Source of the DNA: an uncultured Clostridia bacterium
GTDB taxonomy: Bacteria; Bacillota; Clostridia; Oscillospirales; Acutalibacteraceae
Direction: 5' to 3'
DNA length: 64,000 nucleotides
Assembly: GCA_947627135.1 (NCBI GenBank)
Contig: CANQUV010000002.1
Coordinates: 62,001-126,000 of the forward strand
The position numbers were made by a program, and so were the translations under genes. The first letter of the stretch is position 1; each line of letters opens with the position of its first letter. Of the stretch, positions 26,808-34,945 are shown in pieces. Below the pieces are notes generated by a model. The model saw only the letters and a program-made list of their open reading frames with translations. It was not told where the DNA came from and did not search any database.

Positions 26808-27617
26808 TTAACCCTCCTTACCGCTATTGTCGGATCGTGTATTTTCATCTGTTTCAGAGGTTTCCTTAAAAATTACTCTTATAACAGTTTTTTTCAGTCT
26901 GTCATAAAGACTCGCTCTTTCACCTTTTTCTTCATTTCCTTTACTGATTTCCTCTACAAAACTTGTTGTTATAATACCGGCAGGAAGTGCAATTACAGCA
27001 ATTCCAAACAGTGAAGATATCATACTTATAAGTCTTCCCAAATCAGATGCAGGTGCAATATCTCCGTAGCCGACCGTTGTTAGTGCAGTAGTCGCCCAAT
27101 AAAGTGCAGAGAAAAATGTATTAAAAGTATCCGGCTCATAAGCAAACATTACAAGTGCTGAAACAAATATATACACAATTGCAATTAACAAAACCGTTCC
27201 TAAAGTTCTTTCCTCTTTTTTTAAGGCTTTTAAAATCTTTGTAAAGCTGCTTGAATATCTTAAAAGCTTGAATAGTCTTAAAATTCTTAATACTCTGAAT
27301 CCTTCTCCTAAAAGACCTAAAGATGGTAGCAAAGAAACAAGATCCATTATTGCAAGAGGCGTTACAGGGTAAAGTATAAATGACCACGGTCTTTTTAATC
27401 GGGAAAGTTTATCATTTACTGTCCACCTTAATATATAATCAAAAAATAAAATATATACGGTTATGTGGTCTAAAAGATTTAGCCATTGACTTTCTCTTTT
27501 AAACATAAGCGGCACTAAACTTAACAGCGCAACAATCATAATAAAGGTATTGTATATACGATTTGATTTACTGTCTTCGTTTTGACCACTAAGCAATTCT
27601 GCTATTATTTCTCTCAA
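26808..27617 (-). CDS. Voltage-gated-type potassium channel, six membrane segments
   Basis: The selectivity filter TTVGYGD (residues 180-186) lies between S5 and S6, and an S4-like helix FRVLRILRLFKLLR (107-120) has regularly spaced arginines, so this is a Kv-type tetrameric K+ channel subunit. I place the start at the TTG at 27617 (269 residues), five bases after AAGGAAGTGG. The ATG used by the ORF track lies inside an intercistronic hairpin. The tail after S6 is short and charged, with no RCK/TrkA or cyclic-nucleotide domain. It is the third gene of the aquaporin / ligand-gated-like channel operon. Confidence 0.9.
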   Translation of the reverse strand: MREIIAELLSGQNEDSKSNRIYNTFIMIVALLSLVPLMFKRESQWLNLLDHITVYILFFDYILRWTVNDKLSRLKRPWSFILYPVTPLAIMDLVSLLPSLGLLGEGFRVLRILRLFKLLRYSSSFTKILKALKKEERTLGTVLLIAIVYIFVSALVMFAYEPDTFNTFFSALYWATTALTTVGYGDIAPASDLGRLISMISSLFGIAVIALPAGIITTSFVEEISKGNEEKGERASLYDRLKKTVIRVIFKETSETDENTRSDNSGKEG

Positions 27618-27645
27618 AAAAACCACTTCCTTATAAATACAACAA

Positions 27646-27674
27646 CAGGGAAATGCCTGTTGGGCATTTCCCTG
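27646..27674 (-). promoter_or_regulatory. Intercistronic hairpin within the channel operon
   Basis: The perfect 12-base arms CAGGGAAATGCC and GGCATTTCCCTG lie between the ligand-gated-like channel and the K+ channel genes. It is not followed by a T run (TTGTTGTATTT), so it is more likely an mRNA processing or stability element, or a partial attenuator, than a full terminator. Confidence 0.55.
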
Positions 27675-27696
27675 CAAAATTTAACTTAAGTAATCA

Positions 27697-28773
27697 TTAA
27701 AACATATAAGCAGCTACCGGCAACAGTATATGTCCCACTAAAGCTATTAACAAGACGGTATAAAACATTAAATTACCTAATTGACTTGCATAAGTATTAT
27801 CCTGATATTTTGTTCTTATTCTGTTTACATTTATAATGCTTATTGCGCCTGCCAATATTGTCATAATACCCAAAACATTTACATATTCGAGAAGACCCAG
27901 TTCAAGTGCGTCCGGAAGGAGGTTTGCTCCGACCATAATGTTTGATACAGCGCCGAACAATGCCGCCGGAATCATAGATAACGGATCAACCCTGTGCTTT
28001 GTATTGATAAACATTACAATAAGCACCCATAAAGATGTACCAAACAAAGCAATTATACATTTTGCGTATAAGCCTAAACCGTCACGATTAATTTCAACGG
28101 CTGTTACAACTTCTGAATAAAGAGCATTGTTTGGAATATCCGGATTACCATACTTTGAATTGTTTCTAATTGCATAAACTCCAGTTTCTGCTCTTAAAAG
28201 CTCATAACCGCTTATGCTTAAAGACGGATTTACTCCGCTGTCTTCTTTATCAGCTTCAAAGACAACCTTATCGGCAGTATATCCGCTTTGGAGATATATT
28301 CTTAATTGATGCGATTCAAGAGGAAATCTTTTTGTCCAGTAATTTTTTGAAACAGTAACAGTATATCTTACCTGTTGATAATTTTCTTCCCCTTCATGTT
28401 TATCAATAAGCATTGTTGTGCTTGTTATTTTTCCTTTATAGGGATGCACATTATGAGCCATGTCTAATTCTGCATCGCCGTGCCAATTAAACCATGCAAT
28501 CATAGTCATAGTAAAAGTTGAGCCTTTAATATCAAGAGAATCAAGATTCTCTACATAAGTACCTGCTTTTACAACAACTGCATTTTTTCCTATTCTTTCT
28601 ATATCTTTTTGTGTTTGTTCATCTGTGGTTAAGTTATCATGCCAGTATGTATCTTCTGATGTTTTATCCTGATACAGAGATAATGTACAAAAGGAGATGA
28701 AAACTACTCCAATAATAAAATAACTGATAAAAAGAAACACAAGTCTTTTTTTAGGAATATTAAATTTTTTCAT
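27697..28773 (-). CDS. Pentameric ligand-gated ion channel-like (Cys-loop receptor fold) protein
   Basis: The 358-residue protein has an N-terminal membrane anchor (11-33), an extracellular beta-rich domain (34-230) and four C-terminal helices near 234-256, 264-283, 292-316 and 333-357. It shows the pLGIC beta-strand pattern TFTMTMIAWFNWHGD (86-100), the loop RFPLESHQLRI (149-159) in place of the FPFDxQ signature, and an M2-like segment ending NLLPD before M3, as in GLIC-type channels. No cysteine pair closes the loop, as is usual in prokaryotes. It is probably a ligand-modulated channel or a non-conducting receptor; ligand and ion are unknown. It lies between aquaporin and K+ channel genes. 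Confidence 0.72.
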   Translation of the reverse strand: MKKFNIPKKRLVFLFISYFIIGVVFISFCTLSLYQDKTSEDTYWHDNLTTDEQTQKDIERIGKNAVVVKAGTYVENLDSLDIKGSTFTMTMIAWFNWHGDAELDMAHNVHPYKGKITSTTMLIDKHEGEENYQQVRYTVTVSKNYWTKRFPLESHQLRIYLQSGYTADKVVFEADKEDSGVNPSLSISGYELLRAETGVYAIRNNSKYGNPDIPNNALYSEVVTAVEINRDGLGLYAKCIIALFGTSLWVLIVMFINTKHRVDPLSMIPAALFGAVSNIMVGANLLPDALELGLLEYVNVLGIMTILAGAISIINVNRIRTKYQDNTYASQLGNLMFYTVLLIALVGHILLPVAAYMF

Positions 28774-28794
28774 TTCCTGTCTAATCCTTTTTAA

Positions 28795-29493
28795 TTATTC
28801 TCCTTCTGAATTTTTTGTTCTGCCGGCAAGCAGCATATAAACAACTGCAGCTAAAACACCGCCAACCAACGGAGCAACAATAAATACCCAAACATTAGCT
28901 AAAGACTCGCCGCCTGCAAAAAGAGCTGGTCCGAATGAACGAGCAGGGTTTACTGATGTTCCTGTTAATCCGATACCAAGAATATGAACAAGAGTAAGAG
29001 TTAAACCTATAACTATACCTGCAACAGCACCGTTTTCAACTTTAGAAGTAACGCCTAAGATAGCGATTACAAAAACAAATGTAAGGATAACCTCAATTAT
29101 AATGGTAGCAACAATATTGCCTCCTGCAAGACCGTTTGAACCCAGTGCACCTGTTTGATCTTTAAGACCTGCAAGATTAAATATGCCCATTAAAACGCCG
29201 GCACCTGCAATTGCACCTAAAAACTGTGCAATAATATAGCAGATAAAATCTTTAACGTTCATTCTTCCGCTTACAAGCATACCGATTGAAACAGCCGGGT
29301 TAATATGACAGCCTGAAACATTACCGATTGAGTAAGCCATTGCTACAATTACAAGACCGAAAGCAAGAGCAGTTAAAATATAACCGCCTCCGTTTGCTGC
29401 ATCGCAGCCAACAGTCATTGCCGTTCCGCAGCCGAAAATTACAAGTACTGCTGTACCGATAAATTCAGCTAACATTTTTTTGATTGTGATCAT
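28795..29493 (-). CDS. Aquaporin, AqpZ-like
   Basis: The start is ATG at 29493 (MITIKKMLAEFIGT) with GGAGGAATTTTAC upstream; the ORF-track GTG lies in that ribosome site. At 233 residues it has six membrane helices and the two NPA half-helices, HINPAVSIG and SVNPARSFGPAL. The selectivity positions seem to follow AqpZ (F in ALAFGL, H in LTLVHILGI, T in GTSVNPAR and the following R), which suggests a water-selective rather than glycerol pore. It is the first gene of a four-gene operon; the ligand-gated-like channel starts 21 bases later. Confidence 0.9.
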   Translation of the reverse strand: MITIKKMLAEFIGTAVLVIFGCGTAMTVGCDAANGGGYILTALAFGLVIVAMAYSIGNVSGCHINPAVSIGMLVSGRMNVKDFICYIIAQFLGAIAGAGVLMGIFNLAGLKDQTGALGSNGLAGGNIVATIIIEVILTFVFVIAILGVTSKVENGAVAGIVIGLTLTLVHILGIGLTGTSVNPARSFGPALFAGGESLANVWVFIVAPLVGGVLAAVVYMLLAGRTKNSEGE

Positions 29494-29733
29494 GTAAAAT
29501 TCCTCCACCTCTAATTAAATATTTGTCAAAAGCATATAAAATAATTTATTCTGACAGGATAATTTTAGCAAATTTTTGAAATATTTTCAACATAAATCTA
29601 TCACATTTATTTTTTTCTGCAATTTTATACAATAATTTACTTTTTATTTGTATAAAAAAACAAAAGTCTTTTAAAAATAAATTTATTTTTTAATAAATAC
29701 TTAACATTTCAATTCTAACATATAGATAAAAAT

Positions 29734-30198
29734 TTATTTTTCCGCCATAATTTCTTCCATAAATTTTTCAACTGAATCCGCCGCAAATTTTACAAGTTCC
29801 GGACAGGGCCGTTTTTTATAATATTCCGATGTTCTTTTTTCCGGAACCGGCGTTATGCCGCCTTTTTCCGACAGTCCCAAAAGCTCTCTGCAAATTATTG
29901 AACCATTATCTTTTTTAAATTCTTCTGCAAGCTTTTGTATGTTCTTATAAAGTTCTTTTTTTGCTTCAAAATTCCTTGGATCATCATATCCGTATTTTAA
30001 TCCCAATACCATAAACATTCCGCTTACTGCTCCGCAAACTTCTCTCATTCTTCCCATTCCGCCGCCAAAACCGGAAGATATCATAACCGCCGTTTTTTTA
30101 TCTATTCCCAGATCCTCTGCAAATGCAAGCAAAACTGCCTGTGAACAGTTATATCCCTCTAAAAAATACCGTTTTGCTGTATCTCCCTTTTTACTCAT
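29734..30198 (-). CDS. C_GCAxxG_C_C family protein
   Basis: The 154-residue protein has the family signature cysteines: YNCSQAVLLAF, the FGGGMGRMREVCGAVSGM block, GSIICRELLG and KRPCPELVKFA near the C-terminus. Members are small redox or metal-binding proteins found in anaerobes, often near oxidoreductases. The function is not established. AGGGAGGACTTATT precedes the ATG. It is divergent from lepA and has no operon partner. Confidence 0.88.
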   Translation of the reverse strand: MSKKGDTAKRYFLEGYNCSQAVLLAFAEDLGIDKKTAVMISSGFGGGMGRMREVCGAVSGMFMVLGLKYGYDDPRNFEAKKELYKNIQKLAEEFKKDNGSIICRELLGLSEKGGITPVPEKRTSEYYKKRPCPELVKFAADSVEKFMEEIMAEK

Positions 30199-30286
30199 AA
30201 TAAGTCCTCCCTTTTTTATTAAATATTTATATAAATAAGTATAACATTGTATAAATTGTTTTCAAGATTTCTGCATAACATTTATA

Positions 30287-30316
30287 TTGCTTAAACTGTC
30301 ATTTTTATGTTATACT
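30287..30316 (+). promoter_or_regulatory. Promoter of lepA
   Basis: TTGCTT and TATACT are separated by 18 bases, about 50 bases before the lepA start. Confidence 0.6.
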
Positions 30317-30367
30317 GTATGATAATAAAATAATATATTTTTAAATATAACATATAACAGGTAACAG

Positions 30368-32188
30368 GTGATAAAATTGTCTTTTGCACAGGATAAAATA
30401 AGAAACTTCAGTATTATTGCTCATATTGACCACGGTAAATCCACCTTGGCAGACAGAATTTTAGAACATACCCAATCTGTTTCAAGCAGAGATATGGAAG
30501 CTCAAATTCTCGACGATATGGAGCTTGAGCGAGAAAGAGGAATTACAATCAAAGCAAGAGCAGTTTCCGTTATATACAAAGCAGATAACGGAAACGACTA
30601 TCTATTTAATCTTATAGACACTCCCGGACATGTTGACTTTAACTACGAGGTATCCCGTTCACTTGCGGCCTGTGAGGGGGCAGTGCTTGTAGTTGACGCA
30701 TCACAGGGAATTGAAGCTCAAACCCTTGCAAACACCTACCTTGCCGTTGACAACGGACTGGAAATAGTTCCTGTTGTAAACAAGATAGACCTGCCAAGCG
30801 CTGACCCAGACAGAGTAATCAATGAAATAGAAGATGTTATAGGGATCCCGGCACAGGACGCACCGAAAATTTCAGCAAAGGCAGGAATTAACATACACGC
30901 AGTTTTGGAAAAGATAGTATCGGACATTCCTGCACCAAAAGGAGATATAAACGCACCCTTAAGGGCCTTGATTTTTGACAGCTATTACGACAGCTACAAA
31001 GGCGTAATAATATATGTAAGATTAAACGAGGGGCAAATACATCCCGGCGATGAATTCAAACTTATGTCAACGGGTTCGGTATTTAATGTAGTTGAATGCG
31101 GACTTATGCACGCAACCTCAATGGAATCCACCGGCGGATTGTATGCAGGCGAGGTTGGATATATAGCCGGCTCGATAAAATCCTTAAGCGACGCACAGGT
31201 AGGCGATACCGTAACTCTCACAAAAAATCCGGCAAAAGAGCCGTTGCCGGGATATCGTGCGGCACAATCAATGGTATTCTGCGGAATTTATCCTGTTGAC
31301 GGTGCAAAATACGGAGATTTAAAGGACGCTCTTGAAAAGCTTCAGCTAAACGACGCCGCATTAAGCTTTGAGCCTGAAACATCGGTCGCTTTAGGCTTTG
31401 GTTTCAGATGCGGATTTTTAGGTCTTTTGCACATGGAAATAATTCAGGAAAGACTGGAGAGAGAGTATGCGCTTGACCTTATAACAACTGCACCCAGCGT
31501 AATTTACAGAATTACGATGACAGACGGAGAAGTTCAGATGATAGATAATCCTACAAATTACCCCGACCCATCCCTTATAGCAAAGGCGGAAGAACCTATG
31601 ACAGACGCTCATATTTACGCACCGTCGGAATATGTAGGGAACATAATGGAGCTATGTCAGGACAGAAGAGGAAACTTTGTAGGGATGACATATATAGACT
31701 CAGACCGTGTGGATATTCACTATGAACTGCCCCTTGCAGAAATCATATACGATTTCTTTGACACCTTAAAATCACGAACAAGGGGATATGCCTCCTTTGA
31801 CTATGAACTTAAAGAATATAAAGAAAGCAAACTTGTAAAGCTTGATATTATGTTAAACGGTGAAGTTGTAGACGCTTTATCGTTTATAATTCACGCAGAT
31901 AAAGCCTACGGCAGAGCAAGAAAAATGGCAGAAAAGCTAAAGGAGAAAATTCCAAGACAGCTTTTTGAAGTTCCCATTCAAGCCTGCATAGGCGGAAAAA
32001 TTATTGCAAGAGAAACAGTTAAGGCTATGCGAAAGGATGTACTTGCAAAATGCTACGGCGGAGATATCTCCCGTAAGAAAAAACTTCTTGAAAAGCAAAA
32101 GGAAGGCAAAAAACGTATGCGTCAGTTAGGAACCGTTGAAGTTCCGCAGGAAGCATTTATGGCTGTTTTGAAATTAGATACAGACTAA
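30368..32188 (+). CDS. lepA: Elongation factor 4 (LepA)
   Basis: This 606-residue ribosome-associated GTPase promotes back-translocation or initiation fidelity. The G motifs are AHIDHGKST (G1), a conserved Thr in RGITIKA (G2), DTPGHVDF (G3), NKIDLPSAD (G4) and ISAKAGINI (G5). The EF-G-like domains II, III and V and the LepA-specific C-terminal domain ([21 protein letters not shown]) are complete. The ORF begins with GTG. The TTG three codons on, giving [11 protein letters not shown] with AGGTG six bases upstream, is an equally good or better start. crcB follows after 45 bases. Confidence 0.96.
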   Translation: MIKLSFAQDKIRNFSIIAHIDHGKSTLADRILEHTQSVSSRDMEAQILDDMELERERGITIKARAVSVIYKADNGNDYLFNLIDTPGHVDFNYEVSRSLAACEGAVLVVDASQGIEAQTLANTYLAVDNGLEIVPVVNKIDLPSADPDRVINEIEDVIGIPAQDAPKISAKAGINIHAVLEKIVSDIPAPKGDINAPLRALIFDSYYDSYKGVIIYVRLNEGQIHPGDEFKLMSTGSVFNVVECGLMHATSMESTGGLYAGEVGYIAGSIKSLSDAQVGDTVTLTKNPAKEPLPGYRAAQSMVFCGIYPVDGAKYGDLKDALEKLQLNDAALSFEPETSVALGFGFRCGFLGLLHMEIIQERLEREYALDLITTAPSVIYRITMTDGEVQMIDNPTNYPDPSLIAKAEEPMTDAHIYAPSEYVGNIMELCQDRRGNFVGMTYIDSDRVDIHYELPLAEIIYDFFDTLKSRTRGYASFDYELKEYKESKLVKLDIMLNGEVVDALSFIIHADKAYGRARKMAEKLKEKIPRQLFEVPIQACIGGKIIARETVKAMRKDVLAKCYGGDISRKKKLLEKQKEGKKRMRQLGTVEVPQEAFMAVLKLDTD

Positions 32189-32233
32189 AGCGCTTTGAAT
32201 ATTTTTAAGATATGCCAGAAAGGCAGATGACTT

Positions 32234-32620
32234 ATGCAGATTTTAAAGGATTGTTTATTTGTTGGTATAGGTGGTTTTACGGGTGCAATATTAAGATACT
32301 TAATAACCTTGATCCCATTAAAAACCCAATTCCCTTTATCTACTTTTTTTGTAAATATAACAGGAGCATTAATAATAGGCTTTGTAGTTGGTGCAACAGA
32401 AACTTTGCCCAATATGAATCCACATATTATTCTGTTTCTCAAAACGGGTTTATGCGGAGGTTATACTACATTGTCTGCTATGTCGCTTGAAGCTGTAAAT
32501 CTTTTTAAAAGCAACAATAGTCTGATGTCTGTTGTATATATTATCACAACTGTTGTTTTCTGTATTTTTGGCGTTCTTTTGGGAGAATTTATTGCCTCTT
32601 TGGTTTTTAAAAATACATAA
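32234..32620 (+). CDS. crcB: Fluoride efflux channel CrcB (Fluc)
   Basis: This 128-residue four-helix membrane protein of the CrcB/Fluc family exports fluoride as a dual-topology dimer. Signature segments are GIGGFTGAILRYL, STFFVNITGALIIGF (the conserved Asn) and LCGGYTTLSAMSLE, the last replacing the common GGxTTFSTF, so one family Phe is Leu here. AGAAAGGCAGATGACTT precedes the ATG. It is co-transcribed with lepA and ends in a hairpin. The 45-base gap is too short for a fluoride riboswitch, and only one Fluc gene is present. Confidence 0.9.
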   Translation: MQILKDCLFVGIGGFTGAILRYLITLIPLKTQFPLSTFFVNITGALIIGFVVGATETLPNMNPHIILFLKTGLCGGYTTLSAMSLEAVNLFKSNNSLMSVVYIITTVVFCIFGVLLGEFIASLVFKNT

Positions 32621-32625
32621 TGAAG

Positions 32626-32657
32626 AAACTGCCTTACTTTTTTGTAAGGCAGTTTTT
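32626..32657 (+). terminator. Terminator after crcB
   Basis: The arms AAACTGCCTTAC and GTAAGGCAGTTT are followed by a T run. The same GTAAGGCAG stem reappears at 59929 and 62226. Confidence 0.88.
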
Positions 32658-32673
32658 GCTTTTATAAAAATAT

Positions 32674-33027
32674 TTACTTACTCTTGGGTTTTGACACGAG
32701 AGCCGCTATCAATGAAAATACGATTGCCGCCGAAATACCTGCAGCAGCGGCGGTAAGCCCGCCTGTTAAAATTCCCAATGCTCCGTCTTTTACTATTGCC
32801 TCCTGAACACCCTTTACCATTAAAAAACCAAATCCTGAAAGAGGAACACTTGCACCTGCTCCGGCAAATTCAACGAGAGGTTCATAAAGACCTATTGCAC
32901 CTAATATTACGCCTGCAACCACATAACCTGTTAAAATTCTTGCAGGGGTAAGCTTGGTTTTATCAATTAAAATCTGTCCTACTACACAAATCAGACCGCC
33001 TACTACAAAAGCGTTTAAAAATTCCAT
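32674..33027 (-). CDS. spoVAE: Stage V sporulation protein AE
   Basis: This 117-residue integral membrane protein of the SpoVA family acts in movement of dipicolinic acid across spore membranes. Several hydrophobic stretches and the motifs FVVGGLICVVGQILID, LTPARILTGYVVAGVILGA and SGFGFLMVKGVQEA are typical of SpoVAE. The partners spoVAC and spoVAD are not adjacent, though they normally form an operon. Its presence supports a spore-forming or recently sporulating Firmicute. AGAGGTTGATATT precedes the ATG. Confidence 0.88.
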   Translation of the reverse strand: MEFLNAFVVGGLICVVGQILIDKTKLTPARILTGYVVAGVILGAIGLYEPLVEFAGAGASVPLSGFGFLMVKGVQEAIVKDGALGILTGGLTAAAAGISAAIVFSLIAALVSKPKSK

Positions 33028-33263
33028 AATATCAACCTCTTTAATTTTTAATTATTATTAGATTTTTTTGGATTATTATGCAAAAAAGCCCTTGGTTTTG
33101 TGATGAAATTATGAAAATTTGTGTATTTATTTTGATTTTTTAAAAATAATGTTTCCTCTTTGCTTAATTTTATAGTATAATAAACCTGTTACTTTGTTGA
33201 TAAATATCATGAATTTCAACTAAAAAGAAACGTATTTACTTATTTAGAAGGAGTGAAAACTCA

Positions 33264-34226
33264 ATGGTTGAGGTTAAAAACCTTACTAAACGCTACGGAG
33301 GAATTAAAGCGGTAAACGATATATCCTTCACGGTAGAAACAGGAGAGATTCTGGGTTTTCTCGGACCTAACGGTGCAGGAAAATCTACTACTATGAATAT
33401 GATCACCGGCTACATATCTTCTACAAGCGGAACTGTTAATATTGACGGATGTGATATTTTGGAAAATCCAAAGGAAGCAAAGTCAAAAATCGGATATCTT
33501 CCTGAAATTCCGCCATTATACCTTGATATGACTGTAAGAAAATATCTTGAATTTATGTTTGATTTAAAAAGGGTATCCTTACCTAAAAGAGAGCATATTT
33601 CAGAGATTATGAAGCTCATTAAAATTACAGATGTACAAGATCGTATAATAAAAAATCTTTCAAAAGGTTATAAACAGCGAGTTGGTTTTGCGCAGGCATT
33701 ACTCGGCAATCCGCCTGTTTTAATTCTGGACGAGCCCACCGTTGGTCTTGACCCCAAACAGATAATTGAAATAAGAACTTTAATCAAAAGTTTAGGCAAA
33801 AAACATACCGTTATTTTTTCATCTCATGTGTTATCGGAAATTTCCGCAACCTGTGACAGAATCATTGTTATTTCAAACGGAGTCATTGTTGCAGACGCAA
33901 AAACATCCGAACTTTCATCGTCAATTTCAGGCGAACAAAAGCTTGCGCTTGAAATCGAGGGAAGCCAAAGCACAATTCTTAACAGTCTTAAAAATATTTC
34001 GGGCGTAATAAGGGTTAAAAAGATGAGAGATACAAGCGAATTGTCAAGTAAGTATGTTGTTGAATATCAAAAAAATTACGACATAAGACGAGAGGTATTC
34101 AATGCTATGTCAAGAAACAACTGTCCGATACTTAATATGCAAAACGGAAACGAAACTCTTGAAGAGTCATTCTTAAAGCTTGTTTCTCAAGACCAAAATC
34201 AAAAAGAAAAGGGAGGAAAAATTTGA
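33264..34226 (+). CDS. ABC transporter ATP-binding protein, Gld-like system
   Basis: The 320-residue ATPase has Walker A GPNGAGKSTT, Q-loop GYLPEIPPLY, signature LSKGYKQRVGFAQAL, Walker B VLILDEPTVGLD and H-loop VIFSSHVLSE. The C-terminal about 90 residues resemble the regulatory tail of GldA/NatA-type ATPases. It overlaps the permease gene by four bases (ATGA). With the next three genes it forms a Gld-like ABC system, a common four-gene set in Firmicutes whose substrate is unknown. AGAAGGAGTG precedes the ATG. Confidence 0.92.
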   Translation: MVEVKNLTKRYGGIKAVNDISFTVETGEILGFLGPNGAGKSTTMNMITGYISSTSGTVNIDGCDILENPKEAKSKIGYLPEIPPLYLDMTVRKYLEFMFDLKRVSLPKREHISEIMKLIKITDVQDRIIKNLSKGYKQRVGFAQALLGNPPVLILDEPTVGLDPKQIIEIRTLIKSLGKKHTVIFSSHVLSEISATCDRIIVISNGVIVADAKTSELSSSISGEQKLALEIEGSQSTILNSLKNISGVIRVKKMRDTSELSSKYVVEYQKNYDIRREVFNAMSRNNCPILNMQNGNETLEESFLKLVSQDQNQKEKGGKI

Positions 34227-34930
34227 TGAGTGCAATATTAAAGCGTGAGCTTGGGTCATTTTTTAATTCAGCAACAGCTTATGTTGTAATGGCAGTATTT
34301 TTCTTTTTCTCCGGCTTTTTCTTTTATGCCTCCTGCCTTGCGAGTGATTCGGCAAATTTATCTTATGTTTACAGCAATATGTTCTTTATTATTTTGTTTA
34401 TAGTTCCTATTATTACAATGAAAAGCTTCAGTGAAGAAAAGCGTCAGAAAACAGACCAGGCTCTTTTAACTTCTCCTGCAAGTCTTTTTCAGATAGTAAT
34501 AGGCAAATTTTTAGGTGCGTTTGTTCTTTATGCGATCTGCTGTGTAATTTTTATTGTGTATGCTGTTGTAATTGCTTTCTTTGTCTCTCCTGACTGGTCG
34601 GTAATTTTATGCACAACCATCGGCATTCTGCTTTTAGGCGGAGCTTTGATTGCTATTGATATTTTCATTTCTTCACTTACTGAAAGTCAGGTGATCTCCG
34701 CTGTTGCAGGCTTTGCGATCGGAATTGTTATTTATCTTATGAGCACACTTATTTCTGCAATTCCCTTTGATTGGATCTCTTCAATTCTTGAAACTGTAAA
34801 CTTTGTAAACTATTACACCAACTTTACTTACGGTGTTTTAAGATTATCAGATGTTGTATTTTTCTTAAGCATTATTGGATTGTTTTTATTCTTTACCATC
34901 CGTGTTTTTGAAAAGAAACGCTGGAGCTAA
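34223..34930 (+). CDS. ABC-2 type permease, GldF-like
   Basis: The 235-residue membrane protein has six hydrophobic segments and begins ILKRELGSFFNSATAYVVMAVF, the typical GldF/ABC-2 opening. The SFSEEKRQKTDQALLTSPAS loop is a conserved cytoplasmic feature of the family. It pairs with the overlapping upstream ATPase to form the transport core; an AAAGGAGG site leads into the next gene 15 bases after its stop. Confidence 0.9.
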   Translation: MMSAILKRELGSFFNSATAYVVMAVFFFFSGFFFYASCLASDSANLSYVYSNMFFIILFIVPIITMKSFSEEKRQKTDQALLTSPASLFQIVIGKFLGAFVLYAICCVIFIVYAVVIAFFVSPDWSVILCTTIGILLLGGALIAIDIFISSLTESQVISAVAGFAIGIVIYLMSTLISAIPFDWISSILETVNFVNYYTNFTYGVLRLSDVVFFLSIIGLFLFFTIRVFEKKRWS

Positions 34931-34945
34931 AGGAGGTAAAACAAA

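Noticed and set aside
27618-27677. ATG start of the K+ channel at 27677
   Set aside because: It lies inside a perfect hairpin and lacks a ribosome site; the TTG at 27617 has one.
32189-32233. Fluoride riboswitch before crcB
   Set aside because: Only 45 bases separate lepA and crcB, too short and without the expected pseudoknot pattern.
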